DNA of 64,000 nucleotides, taken from positions 1 to 64,000 of the IMG/VR virus record IMGVR_UViG_3300033142_001600; one strand, 5' to 3'. This document shows, piece after piece, positions 1 through 7,134 of this stretch. Origin of the DNA: a virus. The stretch's first letter is position 1. Every line of letters starts with the position of its first letter. A program made the position numbers and the translations under genes. Below the pieces are notes generated by a model. It was not told the origin of the DNA. It saw only the letters and a list, made by a program, of their open reading frames with translations, and did not search any database.

Positions 1-2
1 TT

Positions 3-60
3 AAGCTTTAACAAGTCCATATCAAGCTTTAACAAGCTTGATTTAATAAGCTTTAACAAG
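3..60. repeat. Iteron-like direct repeats at the left edge
   Basis: Three copies of the 13-mer AAGCTTTAACAAG start at 3, 24 and 48, so they are spaced about two helical turns apart. HindIII-like palindromes (AAGCTT) sit in each. Such phased repeats are typical of replication-initiator or regulator binding sites, but no initiator gene is adjacent; the function is inferred only. Confidence 0.6.
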
Positions 61-207
61 CTTTCTTTAATTTATATAATAGTATTAGATACATAGCTAT
101 AGGTGCGTAATCAAATAAAAAATAAAATAAAATTTTTTTGAATTAATTATTCCTTCAGCACTTGGATTGAAATGCCAAATCTCAAGCCTGTCAAATGTGA
201 AATTTGT

Positions 208-317
208 CAAATCTCAATATCCCCAATCTCACTAACTCCATGAGTTGCAACCTTTCCTTTTAATGTCCTTTTTTGTACTTGGCATGCCAAATCTTAATTT
301 CCCCCAATCTTACTAAC
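208..317. repeat. Imperfect 29-30 bp direct repeat in the gene-free left region
   Basis: A segment beginning CAAATCTCAATATCCCC at 208 and ending ACTAAC at 236 recurs at 288-317 with a few C/T differences and one length change. The shorter word CAAATCTCAA recurs near 41336. The first 770 bases contain no convincing gene; apart from the repeats and the palindromes at 641-714 I see only AT-rich sequence. Confidence 0.5.
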
Positions 318-640
318 CTTTCCTAAATTAACCAAATAATTGACAATTAACCCATTCTAACAAAATCTTAACATACTTATATTATTACCTTATTTCCTTC
401 CTTCTATCCTTAACAAACAATAAACAAAACTTAACAAAGAACTATTAAATGTAGCAAATAGGGTAGCTAAGCTTGAACAAAAAGCGAGATTTAGCACGCT
501 TTATGGGGGGGTGTATTTTAGGGTGATTTAAGCAAAACCTGTTAGCTTTCATGGTTCTAAGGGCTTAGCTTTTCATCATAAAAAAAAGTCTCTTTTTCTA
601 CATACTGGAGAATGAATTTGATAATAAATCATTTATTTTT

Positions 641-714
641 CATACGTATACACGTATACGGATTGTTTTTCATCTATTTAATTTCATACGTATACACGTA
701 TACGGATTGTTTTT
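641..714 (+). promoter_or_regulatory. Two identical 30-bp boxes with CGTATAC palindromes, candidate activator sites
   Basis: The 30-bp box starting CATACGTATACACGTATACG occurs at 641-670 and again at 685-714, 44 bp apart. Each contains repeated GTATAC palindromes, and a degenerate third half (ACGTGTATACAC) lies near 743-755. They sit immediately upstream of a sigma-54-type promoter at 714-729. Sigma-54 promoters need an enhancer-binding activator that usually binds paired palindromes upstream, so these are good candidates; activator identity is unknown. Confidence 0.6.
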
Positions 715-729
715 GGCATAGGTATTGCA
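714..729 (+). promoter_or_regulatory. Sigma-54-type -24/-12 promoter for the GIY-YIG gene
   Basis: TGGCAT-N5-TTGCA, with GG and GC twelve bases apart as in RpoN promoters. It lies 42 bp upstream of the start codon at 772 and directly after two palindromic boxes. Confidence 0.75.
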
Positions 730-771
730 TATTATTAAATGTAAACGTGTATACACCAAGTAGGGGGTTTT

Positions 772-1215
772 ATGATAATATATAAAGTAACAAATAAAAT
801 AGACAAAAAAAGTTATATAGGACGAACGAAGTCGTCTCTTGATGAACGAAAAAAACAACATATAAGAGCTTCTAAAAAAGAAACTAATAATGTTTTTCAT
901 AAAGTTTTAAAGGAGCTTGGTGAAGAAGCTTTTACTTGGGAGGTTATACATACATGTGGTATAAAAGAATCTAAAAGTTTAGAAATTTATTATATTGGTT
1001 GCTTTGATTCATATAATAATGGTTATAATTCTATTATTATAAGTAATACTAACAAAAAAACAAATTTAGGTAAGCCTCGTTGTTGTAGATTGCTTTTAGA
1101 ACAAGATGACACCCTGGTTGCTCTTGCTGGTGCAGCTAGCATTAGTCCTGGTATGTTCATACATATAGAAATGACAAAGGTTTTAAAGAAAATGCAATCC
1201 TTAATCGTGGCATAA
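772..1215 (+). CDS. GIY-YIG family endonuclease (homing-type)
   Basis: A 147-residue protein whose first 95 residues carry the GIY-YIG nuclease fold: an N-terminal YKVTN strand, the YIGRT motif at residues 15-19 including the conserved arginine, and a likely metal-binding glutamate at residue 71 in the EIYYIG segment. The C-terminal 50 residues are not a recognised DNA-binding module, so specificity is unknown. Family members are often free-standing homing endonucleases in phages. The start at 772 has a GGGGG-rich ribosome binding site, and the gene has its own sigma-54-type promoter. Alternative: a repair or restriction-like GIY-YIG nuclease. Confidence 0.8.
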   Translation: MIIYKVTNKIDKKSYIGRTKSSLDERKKQHIRASKKETNNVFHKVLKELGEEAFTWEVIHTCGIKESKSLEIYYIGCFDSYNNGYNSIIISNTNKKTNLGKPRCCRLLLEQDDTLVALAGAASISPGMFIHIEMTKVLKKMQSLIVA

Positions 1216-1223
1216 TAGTTGCA
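1208..1223 (+). promoter_or_regulatory. Sigma-54-type promoter overlapping the end of the GIY-YIG gene
   Basis: TGGCAT-AATAG-TTGCA. The -24 element overlaps the last codons of the upstream gene, and the start codon at 1264 lies about 40 bp downstream. Confidence 0.7.
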
Positions 1224-1263
1224 TATATTTTTATAGCGGGCAAAAAATTTAAGGAGATTAAAA

Positions 1264-1482
1264 ATGAAAATAGAAGAAAAGAAAATAAAAGGTAGTACTG
1301 ATGTTATGTTGGATATTATATTTGAAGAGAAAGACGCTGATCTGTATAGTGATTTTTCTAAAATGGCAGAAATAAAAAATATAACAGCACAGGAGTTAAT
1401 GGAGGAAATTCTTACTATGGATAATTTTTTAGAAGGTTGTTCTGATAAAGAAAAAAAATCAATAAAAAGTATAGTTATTTAG
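1264..1482 (+). CDS. Small acidic protein of unknown function
   Basis: 72 residues, rich in Glu and Lys, with AAGGAG placed well ahead of the ATG. The middle region (about residues 28-55) looks helical and might form a small dimerisation or DNA-binding domain, but no family is recognised. It stands alone behind its own sigma-54-type promoter. Confidence 0.65.
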   Translation: MKIEEKKIKGSTDVMLDIIFEEKDADLYSDFSKMAEIKNITAQELMEEILTMDNFLEGCSDKEKKSIKSIVI

Positions 1483-1507
1483 TTTGTTAAATTTTTATTT
1501 TAGAAAG

Positions 1508-1569
1508 GAGCAAGCTTAGGACAGGAATGGTATTCCCTAAGTGTACGCTTCATCATGCGGTTCTTGCTC
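1508..1569 (+). ncRNA. Compact cruciform or small structured RNA
   Basis: Outer stem GAGCAAG (1508-1514) pairs with CTTGCTC (1563-1569). Inside it CTTAGG (1515-1520) pairs with CCTAAG (1536-1541), with a further GGAAT/ATTCC pairing. There is no clear T-run, so it is not a standard intrinsic terminator. It lies between convergent genes and could be a processing site, terminator or small RNA. Confidence 0.4.
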
Positions 1570-1604
1570 ATTAATATTGTTTTTGGCCGAAAAAAATTTC
1601 TTGA

Positions 1605-1820
1605 CTAGATCTCAAGCCATACTTTATAAGCTTTGTCAAGATTTTGTCCAATGTAAATAATTTTGAATAGTTGGGTATTCTTTTCATCACGTAATGTAAC
1701 TTTATACTGCTCGGATAAATTACACCAAAACTTTTTTTGTTTTTCAGTTGCAAAAAGTATCCAACTTTTTCGTTTCCATACATCTAATGTCTTTAAAAAA
1801 GATTTATCTTCTTGTGTCAT
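1605..1820 (-). CDS. Small basic protein of unknown function
   Basis: 71 residues, Lys- and aromatic-rich. The start at 1820 is supported by GAGGAG six bases upstream on the minus strand. A slightly different overlapping frame lacks such a site. It is the last gene of the leftward block and follows 1835-2047 by 14 bp. No domain recognised. Confidence 0.65.
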   Translation of the reverse strand: MTQEDKSFLKTLDVWKRKSWILFATEKQKKFWCNLSEQYKVTLRDEKNTQLFKIIYIGQNLDKAYKVWLEI

Positions 1821-1834
1821 GTTATACTCCTCTA

Positions 1835-2047
1835 TTATGTGTTTATTAGTCTAACTAAATAACCCATACGATGATTATATTTTTGTCCAACAAGTGCTGT
1901 ATCCATCCAGATGATCATTTTTTTATCTCCTTTTTTATATTTACCATTCATCCAGCTGGAAATAAAAAATAAATTTTTAGAAGATGAAATATTTTCTGTT
2001 ATATCCATACCGCCTTCAGTAGCTTCAAAAAATATAAAATTTTTCAT
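1835..2047 (-). CDS. Small protein of unknown function
   Basis: 70 residues, starting after an AAGGA ribosome binding site. The composition is that of a small globular alpha/beta protein and no motif is recognised. Co-directional and probably co-transcribed with the 1605-1820 gene. Confidence 0.6.
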   Translation of the reverse strand: MKNFIFFEATEGGMDITENISSSKNLFFISSWMNGKYKKGDKKMIIWMDTALVGQKYNHRMGYLVRLINT

Positions 2048-2071
2048 TTTTTTATTCCTTTTGCAAAAAAT

Positions 2072-2287
2072 AAATTAGTGTGGCTCATGTTTTAACTGAG
2101 ACGGTATTAATAGTTAAATGGGACCATATAACAGCTTTGGCATAACGCCCCAGGCCAGGGTTTTGCATTTTAATTTTGCCGTGTTGTTAAAAGTTGCGCA
2201 GCTTTATTAGGCTGGGATAGGCTAATTATGTAACGCACTTGGTCATTGTAAACACATTATTCTCCCGCTGTGTTCCCACACTAATTT
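2072..2287 (-). ncRNA. Palindrome-bounded structured element of 216 bp
   Basis: The ends are a perfect 12-bp inverted repeat: AAATTAGTGTGG at 2072-2083 and CCACACTAATTT at 2276-2287. The inside is richer in G+C than its surroundings and has several local hairpins, for example AACACA/TGTGTT and CAGC/GCTG. No open frame of note crosses it. The layout suits a multibranched RNA closed by a terminal stem, or a MITE-like element. Strand is assigned from the neighbouring genes. Confidence 0.45.
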
Positions 2288-2295
2288 AAATTATG

Positions 2296-2781
2296 TTATA
2301 TTATTATAAAGGTAAATTTATATCCTGCATTTATGTAATCCTTTGGTTTCTTGAAAAGATGTTCTTCTGTATCATATATATAGACTGTATTTTTTTTTAT
2401 TAATAAGGCAACTACCTTTTTACTATCTAAGATAGTTATCCCAAGCATCGCTGCTCCACCATTAAAAATATTTTCGTGTGATAAAATGTAAACAGTGTTG
2501 GCTTTTATAAAAAAGGTAAGATCATTTTTATTGAAAACACTATTTTTAATAGGCTGAACATAGTCATCTGCTTCTATAAGTAGATTGACTAGCACATTTC
2601 CATAATCAGCATACATTTTTGCAAGGGTTATTACTTTATGCTGTCCGACTGTTTTTGTCTGTTGTTCTATCAAGTTTTTTACCTGGTTTTCTGTCAATAG
2701 TGGTGATGGTTTGGCGAAAGAAAAATTGACAAATAAAAAAAAGATTAACAAGATAATTATGTACATCAGACTTTGTTTCAT
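2296..2781 (-). CDS. Exported protein with N-terminal signal peptide, unknown function
   Basis: 161 residues. Residues 1-23 form a signal sequence: Lys near the start, a strongly hydrophobic core, then SFAKP as a likely cleavage region. The remaining 138 residues mix helices and strands with no recognised motif. It presumably acts in the periplasm or at the cell surface, for example as a superinfection or envelope-modifying factor; that is inference. It is bracketed by two palindrome-bounded non-coding elements. Confidence 0.7.
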   Translation of the reverse strand: MKQSLMYIIILLIFFLFVNFSFAKPSPLLTENQVKNLIEQQTKTVGQHKVITLAKMYADYGNVLVNLLIEADDYVQPIKNSVFNKNDLTFFIKANTVYILSHENIFNGGAAMLGITILDSKKVVALLIKKNTVYIYDTEEHLFKKPKDYINAGYKFTFIII

Positions 2782-2820
2782 GCCTATTACTCCTAAAATT
2801 TTTTGGGCAATTAAGAGGAA

Positions 2821-3025
2821 ATATTATATAGTGAGTAGGTAATGAGCCTACATGGTCTCTAGTGATAACAAATAAGGTTATACTACATTAATGGAAGGAG
2901 GATGCAAATGAAACAAGGCATGTAGTTGTACTCGTATTTGTTTTAACTAGATATAACTGGAAAGTAAAAATGAAGGGATTTGATAAGTATGTTCATTAGT
3001 CCCACCATACTTCACTATATAATAT
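2821..3025 (-). ncRNA. Long rod-like hairpin element, 6S-like architecture
   Basis: ATATTATATAGTGA (2821-2834) is the exact reverse complement of 3012-3025. Pairing continues inward (GTAGGT with ACCATAC, AATGA with TCATT). After an asymmetric bubble comes an imperfect stem of about 32 bp in which TCTAGT, ACAAATA and ACTACAT pair with ATGTAGT, TATTTGT and ACTAGA. A loop of about 30 nt caps it. Closing stem, central bubble and terminal stem-loop resemble 6S RNA in outline only. It could equally be a MITE remnant. Confidence 0.5.
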
Positions 3026-3027
3026 TG

Positions 3028-3243
3028 TTAAATCATTTTAGTTGATAAGTACCGTAAAGTGTCAGAAAACAGGTTATTTAATTCTTTTGCGAATGTTCGC
3101 ATATTACCTGACCACTCATATGTTTGTGCTAAGGTTGTATAGCTTGCTCCATTTTGTAGTATGCTTTTGCATTGGTTGAATTTAGTCCCTAACTCTTCAA
3201 AACGACAGATTAATTTATGTTGTTCTGTTTGTAATATGTTCAT
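3028..3243 (-). CDS. Small helical protein of unknown function
   Basis: 71 residues, predominantly helical. Its ATG follows the stop codon of the preceding membrane-protein gene by two bases and has no strong ribosome binding site of its own, which suggests translational coupling. No family recognised. Confidence 0.55.
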   Translation of the reverse strand: MNILQTEQHKLICRFEELGTKFNQCKSILQNGASYTTLAQTYEWSGNMRTFAKELNNLFSDTLRYLSTKMI

Positions 3244-3245
3244 TT

Positions 3246-3635
3246 TTATTTTACTGGTGCAGTAGGTAATAGACCTACAATATCTTTAAATGCAAAATAT
3301 TCCGGGTTGAAAATGTCAAAAAAGTCAGCACAAAATATAAAACCGGCAAGTAAAGTTAGAAACATTAGTATACCGTTTGCCCAAACCCAGCCAACTTCGT
3401 GGCCTCGATGATAAATGGAATAAGCATATACTTTTTCTTTTTCTTGTTTTTCTCCATCTATTGACAAGAATATAATACTTACAGTGATAGCAGTTAGAAA
3501 AATGCCAAGAGATACAAAAGCATCAACAAACTGTTGTTTTATAAACCAAGGTCAAATTTGCTGAACTCCAATGTTTAACTTGAGTGCTATCTTATCTAGG
3601 TAGTCCAATACCATTTGTAGTTTTTCTTCATTCAT
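3246..3635 (-). pseudogene. Small two-helix membrane protein gene interrupted by an in-frame UGA
   Basis: An ATG at 3635 preceded by GGAG opens a frame of 129 codons ending at 3246, broken only by TGA at 3554-3552 (codon 28). The interruption reads QQI-stop-PWFIKQQ. Downstream the frame encodes a hydrophobic helix (about residues 38-57), a charged segment with HRGHEVGW, and a second hydrophobic helix. A TGG-to-TGA change or programmed readthrough explains this best. Without readthrough only the C-terminal part, from the TTG at 3467, might be made. The protein looks like a small inner-membrane protein, perhaps holin-like. Confidence 0.6.
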
Positions 3636-3706
3636 TTTAATTCTCCAATAATTAAAGAAATTTCCGTTCTAGTAAGTTTTGTTATACAAGTTTATGTTTT
3701 TTTTAT

Positions 3707-3757
3707 TTGATTTTTATTTTTTTTTGGTTGTAAAAAAAAGAATAATATGATTTCATT
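3707..3757 (-). repeat. T-rich direct repeat, copy 1
   Basis: A roughly 50-bp block recurs at 4214-4262 with few differences. On the minus strand it contains TTCTTTTTTTTACA followed by CCAAAAAAA. Both copies lie upstream of leftward genes, so a shared promoter or processing signal is possible. Confidence 0.5.
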
Positions 3758-3776
3758 ATAGGACTGTACTATTCTG

Positions 3777-4166
3777 TCAATAGCAGTATTCTATTATTTG
3801 CTCTGTACGTTTTTGGCAGTTTTTACAAAATAGTATATTGTAAAATTCAAGATGCCATTCATCATTGTTATCCCAGGAATATTTTTCTAATAATTTACCA
3901 CATTTTGGGCATATATTATGCTTTATGCAAAGTTTAAAATTGGTTGTGAGTTTTTCTATATGTTTGGCTTTTTTGTTAGGATCTGTAATGTTATTATCGA
4001 TAGGTAATTTGAATACAGGAAGATTAGACACTTTATAAAGTTTTTCATTTTCTTTGCGGACACCTTTATTGTACTTTTCAATTTTTTTGTTTTTTCTGAT
4101 ATAAAATAAAAATATAGATATTATAATACTTATTATGAATAAAATTGTTCCATTTGTTATTTCCAT
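3777..4166 (-). CDS. Membrane-anchored zinc-ribbon protein
   Basis: 129 residues. Residues 8-23 form one N-terminal transmembrane helix followed by a Lys-rich stretch, so the bulk is likely cytoplasmic. The C-terminal half carries CPKCGK and CKNC pairs about 30 residues apart, which would bind one zinc. GAGGAAC lies upstream of the start. No specific function is recognised. Confidence 0.65.
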   Translation of the reverse strand: MEITNGTILFIISIIISIFLFYIRKNKKIEKYNKGVRKENEKLYKVSNLPVFKLPIDNNITDPNKKAKHIEKLTTNFKLCIKHNICPKCGKLLEKYSWDNNDEWHLEFYNILFCKNCQKRTEQIIEYCY

Positions 4167-4213
4167 TATTTTTATGTTCCTCTATATCTTTGTAGTTGAA
4201 AAACTGTATTAGT

Positions 4214-4262
4214 CTGATTTTTATTTTTTTGGCTGTAAAAAAAAGAATAACATGACCTCATT
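4214..4262 (-). repeat. T-rich direct repeat, copy 2
   Basis: Second copy of the block at 3707-3757, placed between the SSB gene at 4296-4922 and the zinc-ribbon gene at 3777-4166, just ahead of the latter in the direction of transcription. Confidence 0.5.
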
Positions 4263-4295
4263 GCGAAGCCATGCTATTCTATGAACCAGGGGTGA

Positions 4296-4922
4296 TTATA
4301 TCAGAGTACCTAACTCTTCTGCAATCCCTGCTGATGCTGGTATGTCAGCTGGTGTTTCTGTGGCAGGTTTTTGGTTAATTACACCCAATAAAGCTGCGGC
4401 AAGTGCTTCTGCATTTGGTACAGCGGTTGCAGGCTGTGGCGTAGGTGTTGGTGCTGGAGCAGGTTGTGGGGTTGCAGCAGCTTGTCCGCTTACTAGTGCG
4501 GTTAGTGCTGCTAGGATTGCATCTGTTCCTGTGGGTACAGTGGTACCGGCTGCAGCTTTCTTGGTCTCATACTTATCACGGACGTTGTCTTCAAATCCAA
4601 GAAATTCCATTTGGGCCACTCTGACCTGAACCTTTGTAGGTTCATATTCTCCATTTTCGTCAGCCGGTTTCTGGAAAGTTTCAAGCGTTCCTTTTATCAG
4701 GATTTGACGGCCTTTCAGTCCCCATTCCTTTAGCAGGCTGGCATGTGGTTCCCATGCAATGCATGGTATGAAATCTGTGGTTTTGACCTTTTCATTATCG
4801 CGTTTATAGACGCTGTTGCATGCAACTGTAAAAAGAGCACGTTTTGCTGTACCGTCATCATTTGAAAAAATAGATGTTACATCCCTGGTAAGTCGTCCTA
4901 CGATTGTACATGTTGCTTTCAT
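4296..4922 (-). CDS. ssb: Single-stranded DNA-binding protein, paralogue 1
   Basis: 208 residues. Residues 1-115 form an OB fold of SSB type, with the VGRLTRDV opening, the CIAW segment and the GLKGRQILIKGTLE strand. SSB coats single-stranded DNA during replication and repair. The C-terminal 90 residues are a low-complexity Ala/Pro/Thr linker ending in GTLI. The acidic tip ending in Phe that recruits partner proteins is absent, unlike paralogue 2 at 8776-9300. The gene is in the leftward block, with an ATG close behind a GGAG site. The two paralogues share about half their residues over the OB fold. Confidence 0.9.
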   Translation of the reverse strand: MKATCTIVGRLTRDVTSIFSNDDGTAKRALFTVACNSVYKRDNEKVKTTDFIPCIAWEPHASLLKEWGLKGRQILIKGTLETFQKPADENGEYEPTKVQVRVAQMEFLGFEDNVRDKYETKKAAAGTTVPTGTDAILAALTALVSGQAAATPQPAPAPTPTPQPATAVPNAEALAAALLGVINQKPATETPADIPASAGIAEELGTLI

Positions 4923-5050
4923 AAATTTTCTCCTTGAGTTGAGTCTTTTGTTTGAGGTTATTATTTGCTGGTTTTTGATTACGCGTGATAAAACTGTCAG
5001 TGTTGTGATTAGTGTCTCATTTGTTATTTTCTCCTTTGTATATTGTTTTT

Positions 5051-5071
5051 TTTTGATTTTAAAAAGAAAAA
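5051..5071 (-). promoter_or_regulatory. Recurring T-rich box upstream of a leftward gene
   Basis: Read on the minus strand the box is TTTCTTTTTAAAATCAAAA. Similar boxes occur at 5904-5923, 7839-7860 and 8531-8551, each upstream of a leftward gene. It may be a class of phage promoter or RNA-processing signal distinct from the sigma-54 sites. Confidence 0.4.
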
Positions 5072-5088
5072 GAGGTATGGTTTTCTTG

Positions 5089-5889
5089 TTAACGTCTTAA
5101 TTCAATTGTAGGATCGTGTCCTTCAATTTTTGTGAGATAAGTTTCGGTTGGTCTGTTTATTTCAGTTTCAGCCATTCTTTCACTATCTACGTCTACGAAG
5201 GTTTTCCAAACGTTGTCTTCGTGAACGTAAATCATGCCAGCATACTCAATACCTACACGGGTTATATGTCCAAGGGTTTTCTTTACTTCATCTAACATTT
5301 TTACATTGGTAGTATGCCTTATTGTGGTAATGTGTTCGTTATTGATGATTTCCATGGAACCATACCTTGTAGGTATTATAGTGTTCATTTCCTTCTTTTC
5401 GCTTATTTCATTGATAAAGTTAAACATTCCTCCACTAGCTAAGGGAATAACTACTTTTTCTTGCAAGTCTTCTGTTTTAGTAGGTGAGATCATATTCTTT
5501 TCTCCATATTTGGTTAGTATTGCTGTTGGCAGGTGTTCTGCTTGTTCTTTTCCATAAGCAGTTGCTAATTCTTCTGTATTAAGTTCTGTTCCGTGATGGG
5601 CAGCGTGGTAGCATTCTTCGAATAGTACTGCTGCTCCTATTCTTATAGAGTGTTCTTGTGTTGTTTCTTCTTCTGTTTTTGATATATCATATCTTAACAG
5701 TATTTCTGGATTATTTAATGCTCCGATGTTTAAGCAGATGTCTTTCTTTTCAGGATCATAATAACCTGCTGTTGATTCTTCTGAGGCATTAGCGATAATT
5801 ACATTTTTCAGTGTTATTCCAAATTTTCTTGTTTGGTTGATAACTAAAAATTTGGCTAATGGAAATAGTTCTTCTCCAATAAATTTCAT
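5089..5889 (-). CDS. Putative metallopeptidase-like protein with EECYHAAHH motif
   Basis: 266 residues. Around residues 91-100 the helix FEECYHAAHHG resembles the zinc helix of HExxH peptidases and of IrrE-like proteins, but the order is E-E-x-x-H-x-x-H-H, so zinc binding and activity are uncertain. Upstream there is a YYDPEKKDICLN strand, as in proteins of that fold. The second half is beta-rich and unassigned. It starts behind a clear AGGAG. It may be a degraded or specialised protease, perhaps acting on a host regulator. Function is inference. Confidence 0.45.
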   Translation of the reverse strand: MKFIGEELFPLAKFLVINQTRKFGITLKNVIIANASEESTAGYYDPEKKDICLNIGALNNPEILLRYDISKTEEETTQEHSIRIGAAVLFEECYHAAHHGTELNTEELATAYGKEQAEHLPTAILTKYGEKNMISPTKTEDLQEKVVIPLASGGMFNFINEISEKKEMNTIIPTRYGSMEIINNEHITTIRHTTNVKMLDEVKKTLGHITRVGIEYAGMIYVHEDNVWKTFVDVDSERMAETEINRPTETYLTKIEGHDPTIELRR

Positions 5890-5903
5890 GGCAACTCCTT
5901 TTT

Positions 5904-5923
5904 TTTAGAATTTAAAAAGAAAG
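5904..5923 (-). promoter_or_regulatory. Recurring T-rich box upstream of the 5089-5889 gene
   Basis: Minus-strand reading CTTTCTTTTTAAATTCTAAA, 15-35 bp before the start codon at 5889. Same motif class as at 5051-5071. Confidence 0.4.
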
Positions 5924-5938
5924 ATGTGGAATAATTAC

Positions 5939-6355
5939 TTAGGGATAAACTATTGCAGCTTCTGAAATTGTATCCTGTATGATTGAGTATACGATGTCCC
6001 AATTTCCACCAGCGTTACCACAACCCATTTTGTATGGAATATAAACAGATAAGTCCTGATGGCTTTTAAGTTTCCAAGTAGATATTTTTTTTAGACAAGA
6101 TTCTACTGCATCATAGTCGGTATGGCGCCTTTCTCTTCCGTATCTATCTTGTGCGAATAAATTAATAACGAATAAGTTATCTTTTATAGGAACTATTTGT
6201 ATCATTCCTAGTTCTGCTTTCTGATAGTGTTTATGGTAATATTCGTATACCTTGGGCCATTTGTTTCGGATTGCGAGGGCAACCCCACATCCCATCACAC
6301 CTTTACAGTTGACCTGGTGTAGGATTATGCCCTTGGTGATAGTTGTTATATTCAT
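5939..6355 (-). CDS. Macro-domain protein (ADP-ribose binding or hydrolysing)
   Basis: 138 residues covering a single macro domain. Visible motifs are HQVNCKGVMGCGVALAIR at residues 13-30, the ligand-binding loop, and PYKMGCGNAGGNWDIV near residues 107-122. Macro domains bind ADP-ribose and many remove it from nucleic acids or proteins, or process ADP-ribose phosphate. It overlaps the DUF488-like gene by one base and lies two genes away from a NADAR protein. That grouping suggests NAD or ADP-ribose metabolism, or reversal of DarT-like ADP-ribosylation defence; the latter is inference. Confidence 0.85.
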   Translation of the reverse strand: MNITTITKGIILHQVNCKGVMGCGVALAIRNKWPKVYEYYHKHYQKAELGMIQIVPIKDNLFVINLFAQDRYGRERRHTDYDAVESCLKKISTWKLKSHQDLSVYIPYKMGCGNAGGNWDIVYSIIQDTISEAAIVYP

Positions 6356-6768
6356 TAAAGTGTTTCCTTTACTTTAATACCTGCTATTTTTATTACATCG
6401 GCAATGATATATCTATGGCAGTGTTTAGTATTACAGAAGCATATGATAGCTACATCAGTTCCGTTATATAGTAGGCTGTACAGATATTTCATTGCGGAAT
6501 ATTTTGGTTCTTGTGATAGCTCTTTTATAAACTTGTCAGTGTACAATTGCCACCAGTTTTCAACTTTACCGTCTTTCCATTCAGACAGGTATTGTTTGAA
6601 TAGTTGTACACTTGGAGCTAGTTGTGTATACCAAGTTACACCTGTTATTTTACGTTTAGACCTGGTTATTAATAATCTGGTTTTAACATGATCTGGTAGT
6701 AGGCGTAGTCTGCATAAGGATATCAAGTATAGAGTCCCTTTCACTTTGTGATTTCTCCTGTAATTCAT
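6355..6768 (-). CDS. DUF488-like protein
   Basis: 137 residues. The pattern matches the DUF488 family: WYTQLAPS in the middle, an FIKEL helix, then AIICFCNTKHCHR near the C terminus, where Cys and CHR residues are typical. The biochemical role of the family is not established. The annotated ATG overlaps the upstream gene by 86 bases, so a start further in is possible. It sits between the macro-domain gene and a pair of small duplicated genes. Confidence 0.65.
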   Translation of the reverse strand: MNYRRNHKVKGTLYLISLCRLRLLPDHVKTRLLITRSKRKITGVTWYTQLAPSVQLFKQYLSEWKDGKVENWWQLYTDKFIKELSQEPKYSAMKYLYSLLYNGTDVAIICFCNTKHCHRYIIADVIKIAGIKVKETL

Positions 6769-6898
6769 ATATTAGGGTTAATAACCAAGCAATGGTAACC
6801 TCATCGTCAGTCGGTTCTAACGAACTGTGATAATAAGCCATTCTTTTGTTTAAGTCCTTGGTTATTTTCTCTAGTCGTGCTTTATCTCTTTCAGTCAT
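6683..6898 (-). CDS. Small protein, member of a tandem duplicate pair
   Basis: 71 residues, opening MTERDKARLEKITKDL and containing EPTDDEVTIAWLLTLIYELQE. The neighbour at 6895-7134 has the same pattern, so the two arose by duplication. Mostly helical and of unknown function. It overlaps the upstream stop by four bases, typical of coupled translation. Confidence 0.65.
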   Translation of the reverse strand: MTERDKARLEKITKDLNKRMAYYHSSLEPTDDEVTIAWLLTLIYELQEKSQSERDSILDILMQTTPTTRSC

Positions 6899-7134
6899 GA
6901 TATATTCTCTTTGGCAGGTTTATCAACTCGGTGAAGAACGTTGTTTTGATACCACGGTTTATGTTCGTCTATAAATTTAATGATGGGTATAGGTTCTTCT
7001 TGTAACTCGTTAATAATTGTTAGCAACCAAGCAATAATAACTTCGTTATTGGTTGGTTCCGTTGAGTTGTGATAATCAGATCTTCTTAGGTTATCAGATA
7101 TTTTTTTTAGTTTTATTTTGTCTTTTTCAGTCAT
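6895..7134 (-). CDS. Small protein, second member of the tandem duplicate pair
   Basis: 79 residues. MTEKDKIKLKKISDNL and EPTNNEVIIAWLLTIINELQEE match the 6683-6898 protein closely, followed by a divergent C-terminal tail. It overlaps both neighbours by four bases. Function unknown. Confidence 0.65.
   Translation of the reverse strand: MTEKDKIKLKKISDNLRRSDYHNSTEPTNNEVIIAWLLTIINELQEEPIPIIKFIDEHKPWYQNNVLHRVDKPAKENIS

Noticed and set aside
4342-4629. Rightward Ala/Val-rich open frame across ssb
   Set aside because: Antisense to the low-complexity linker of the SSB gene; no start signals.
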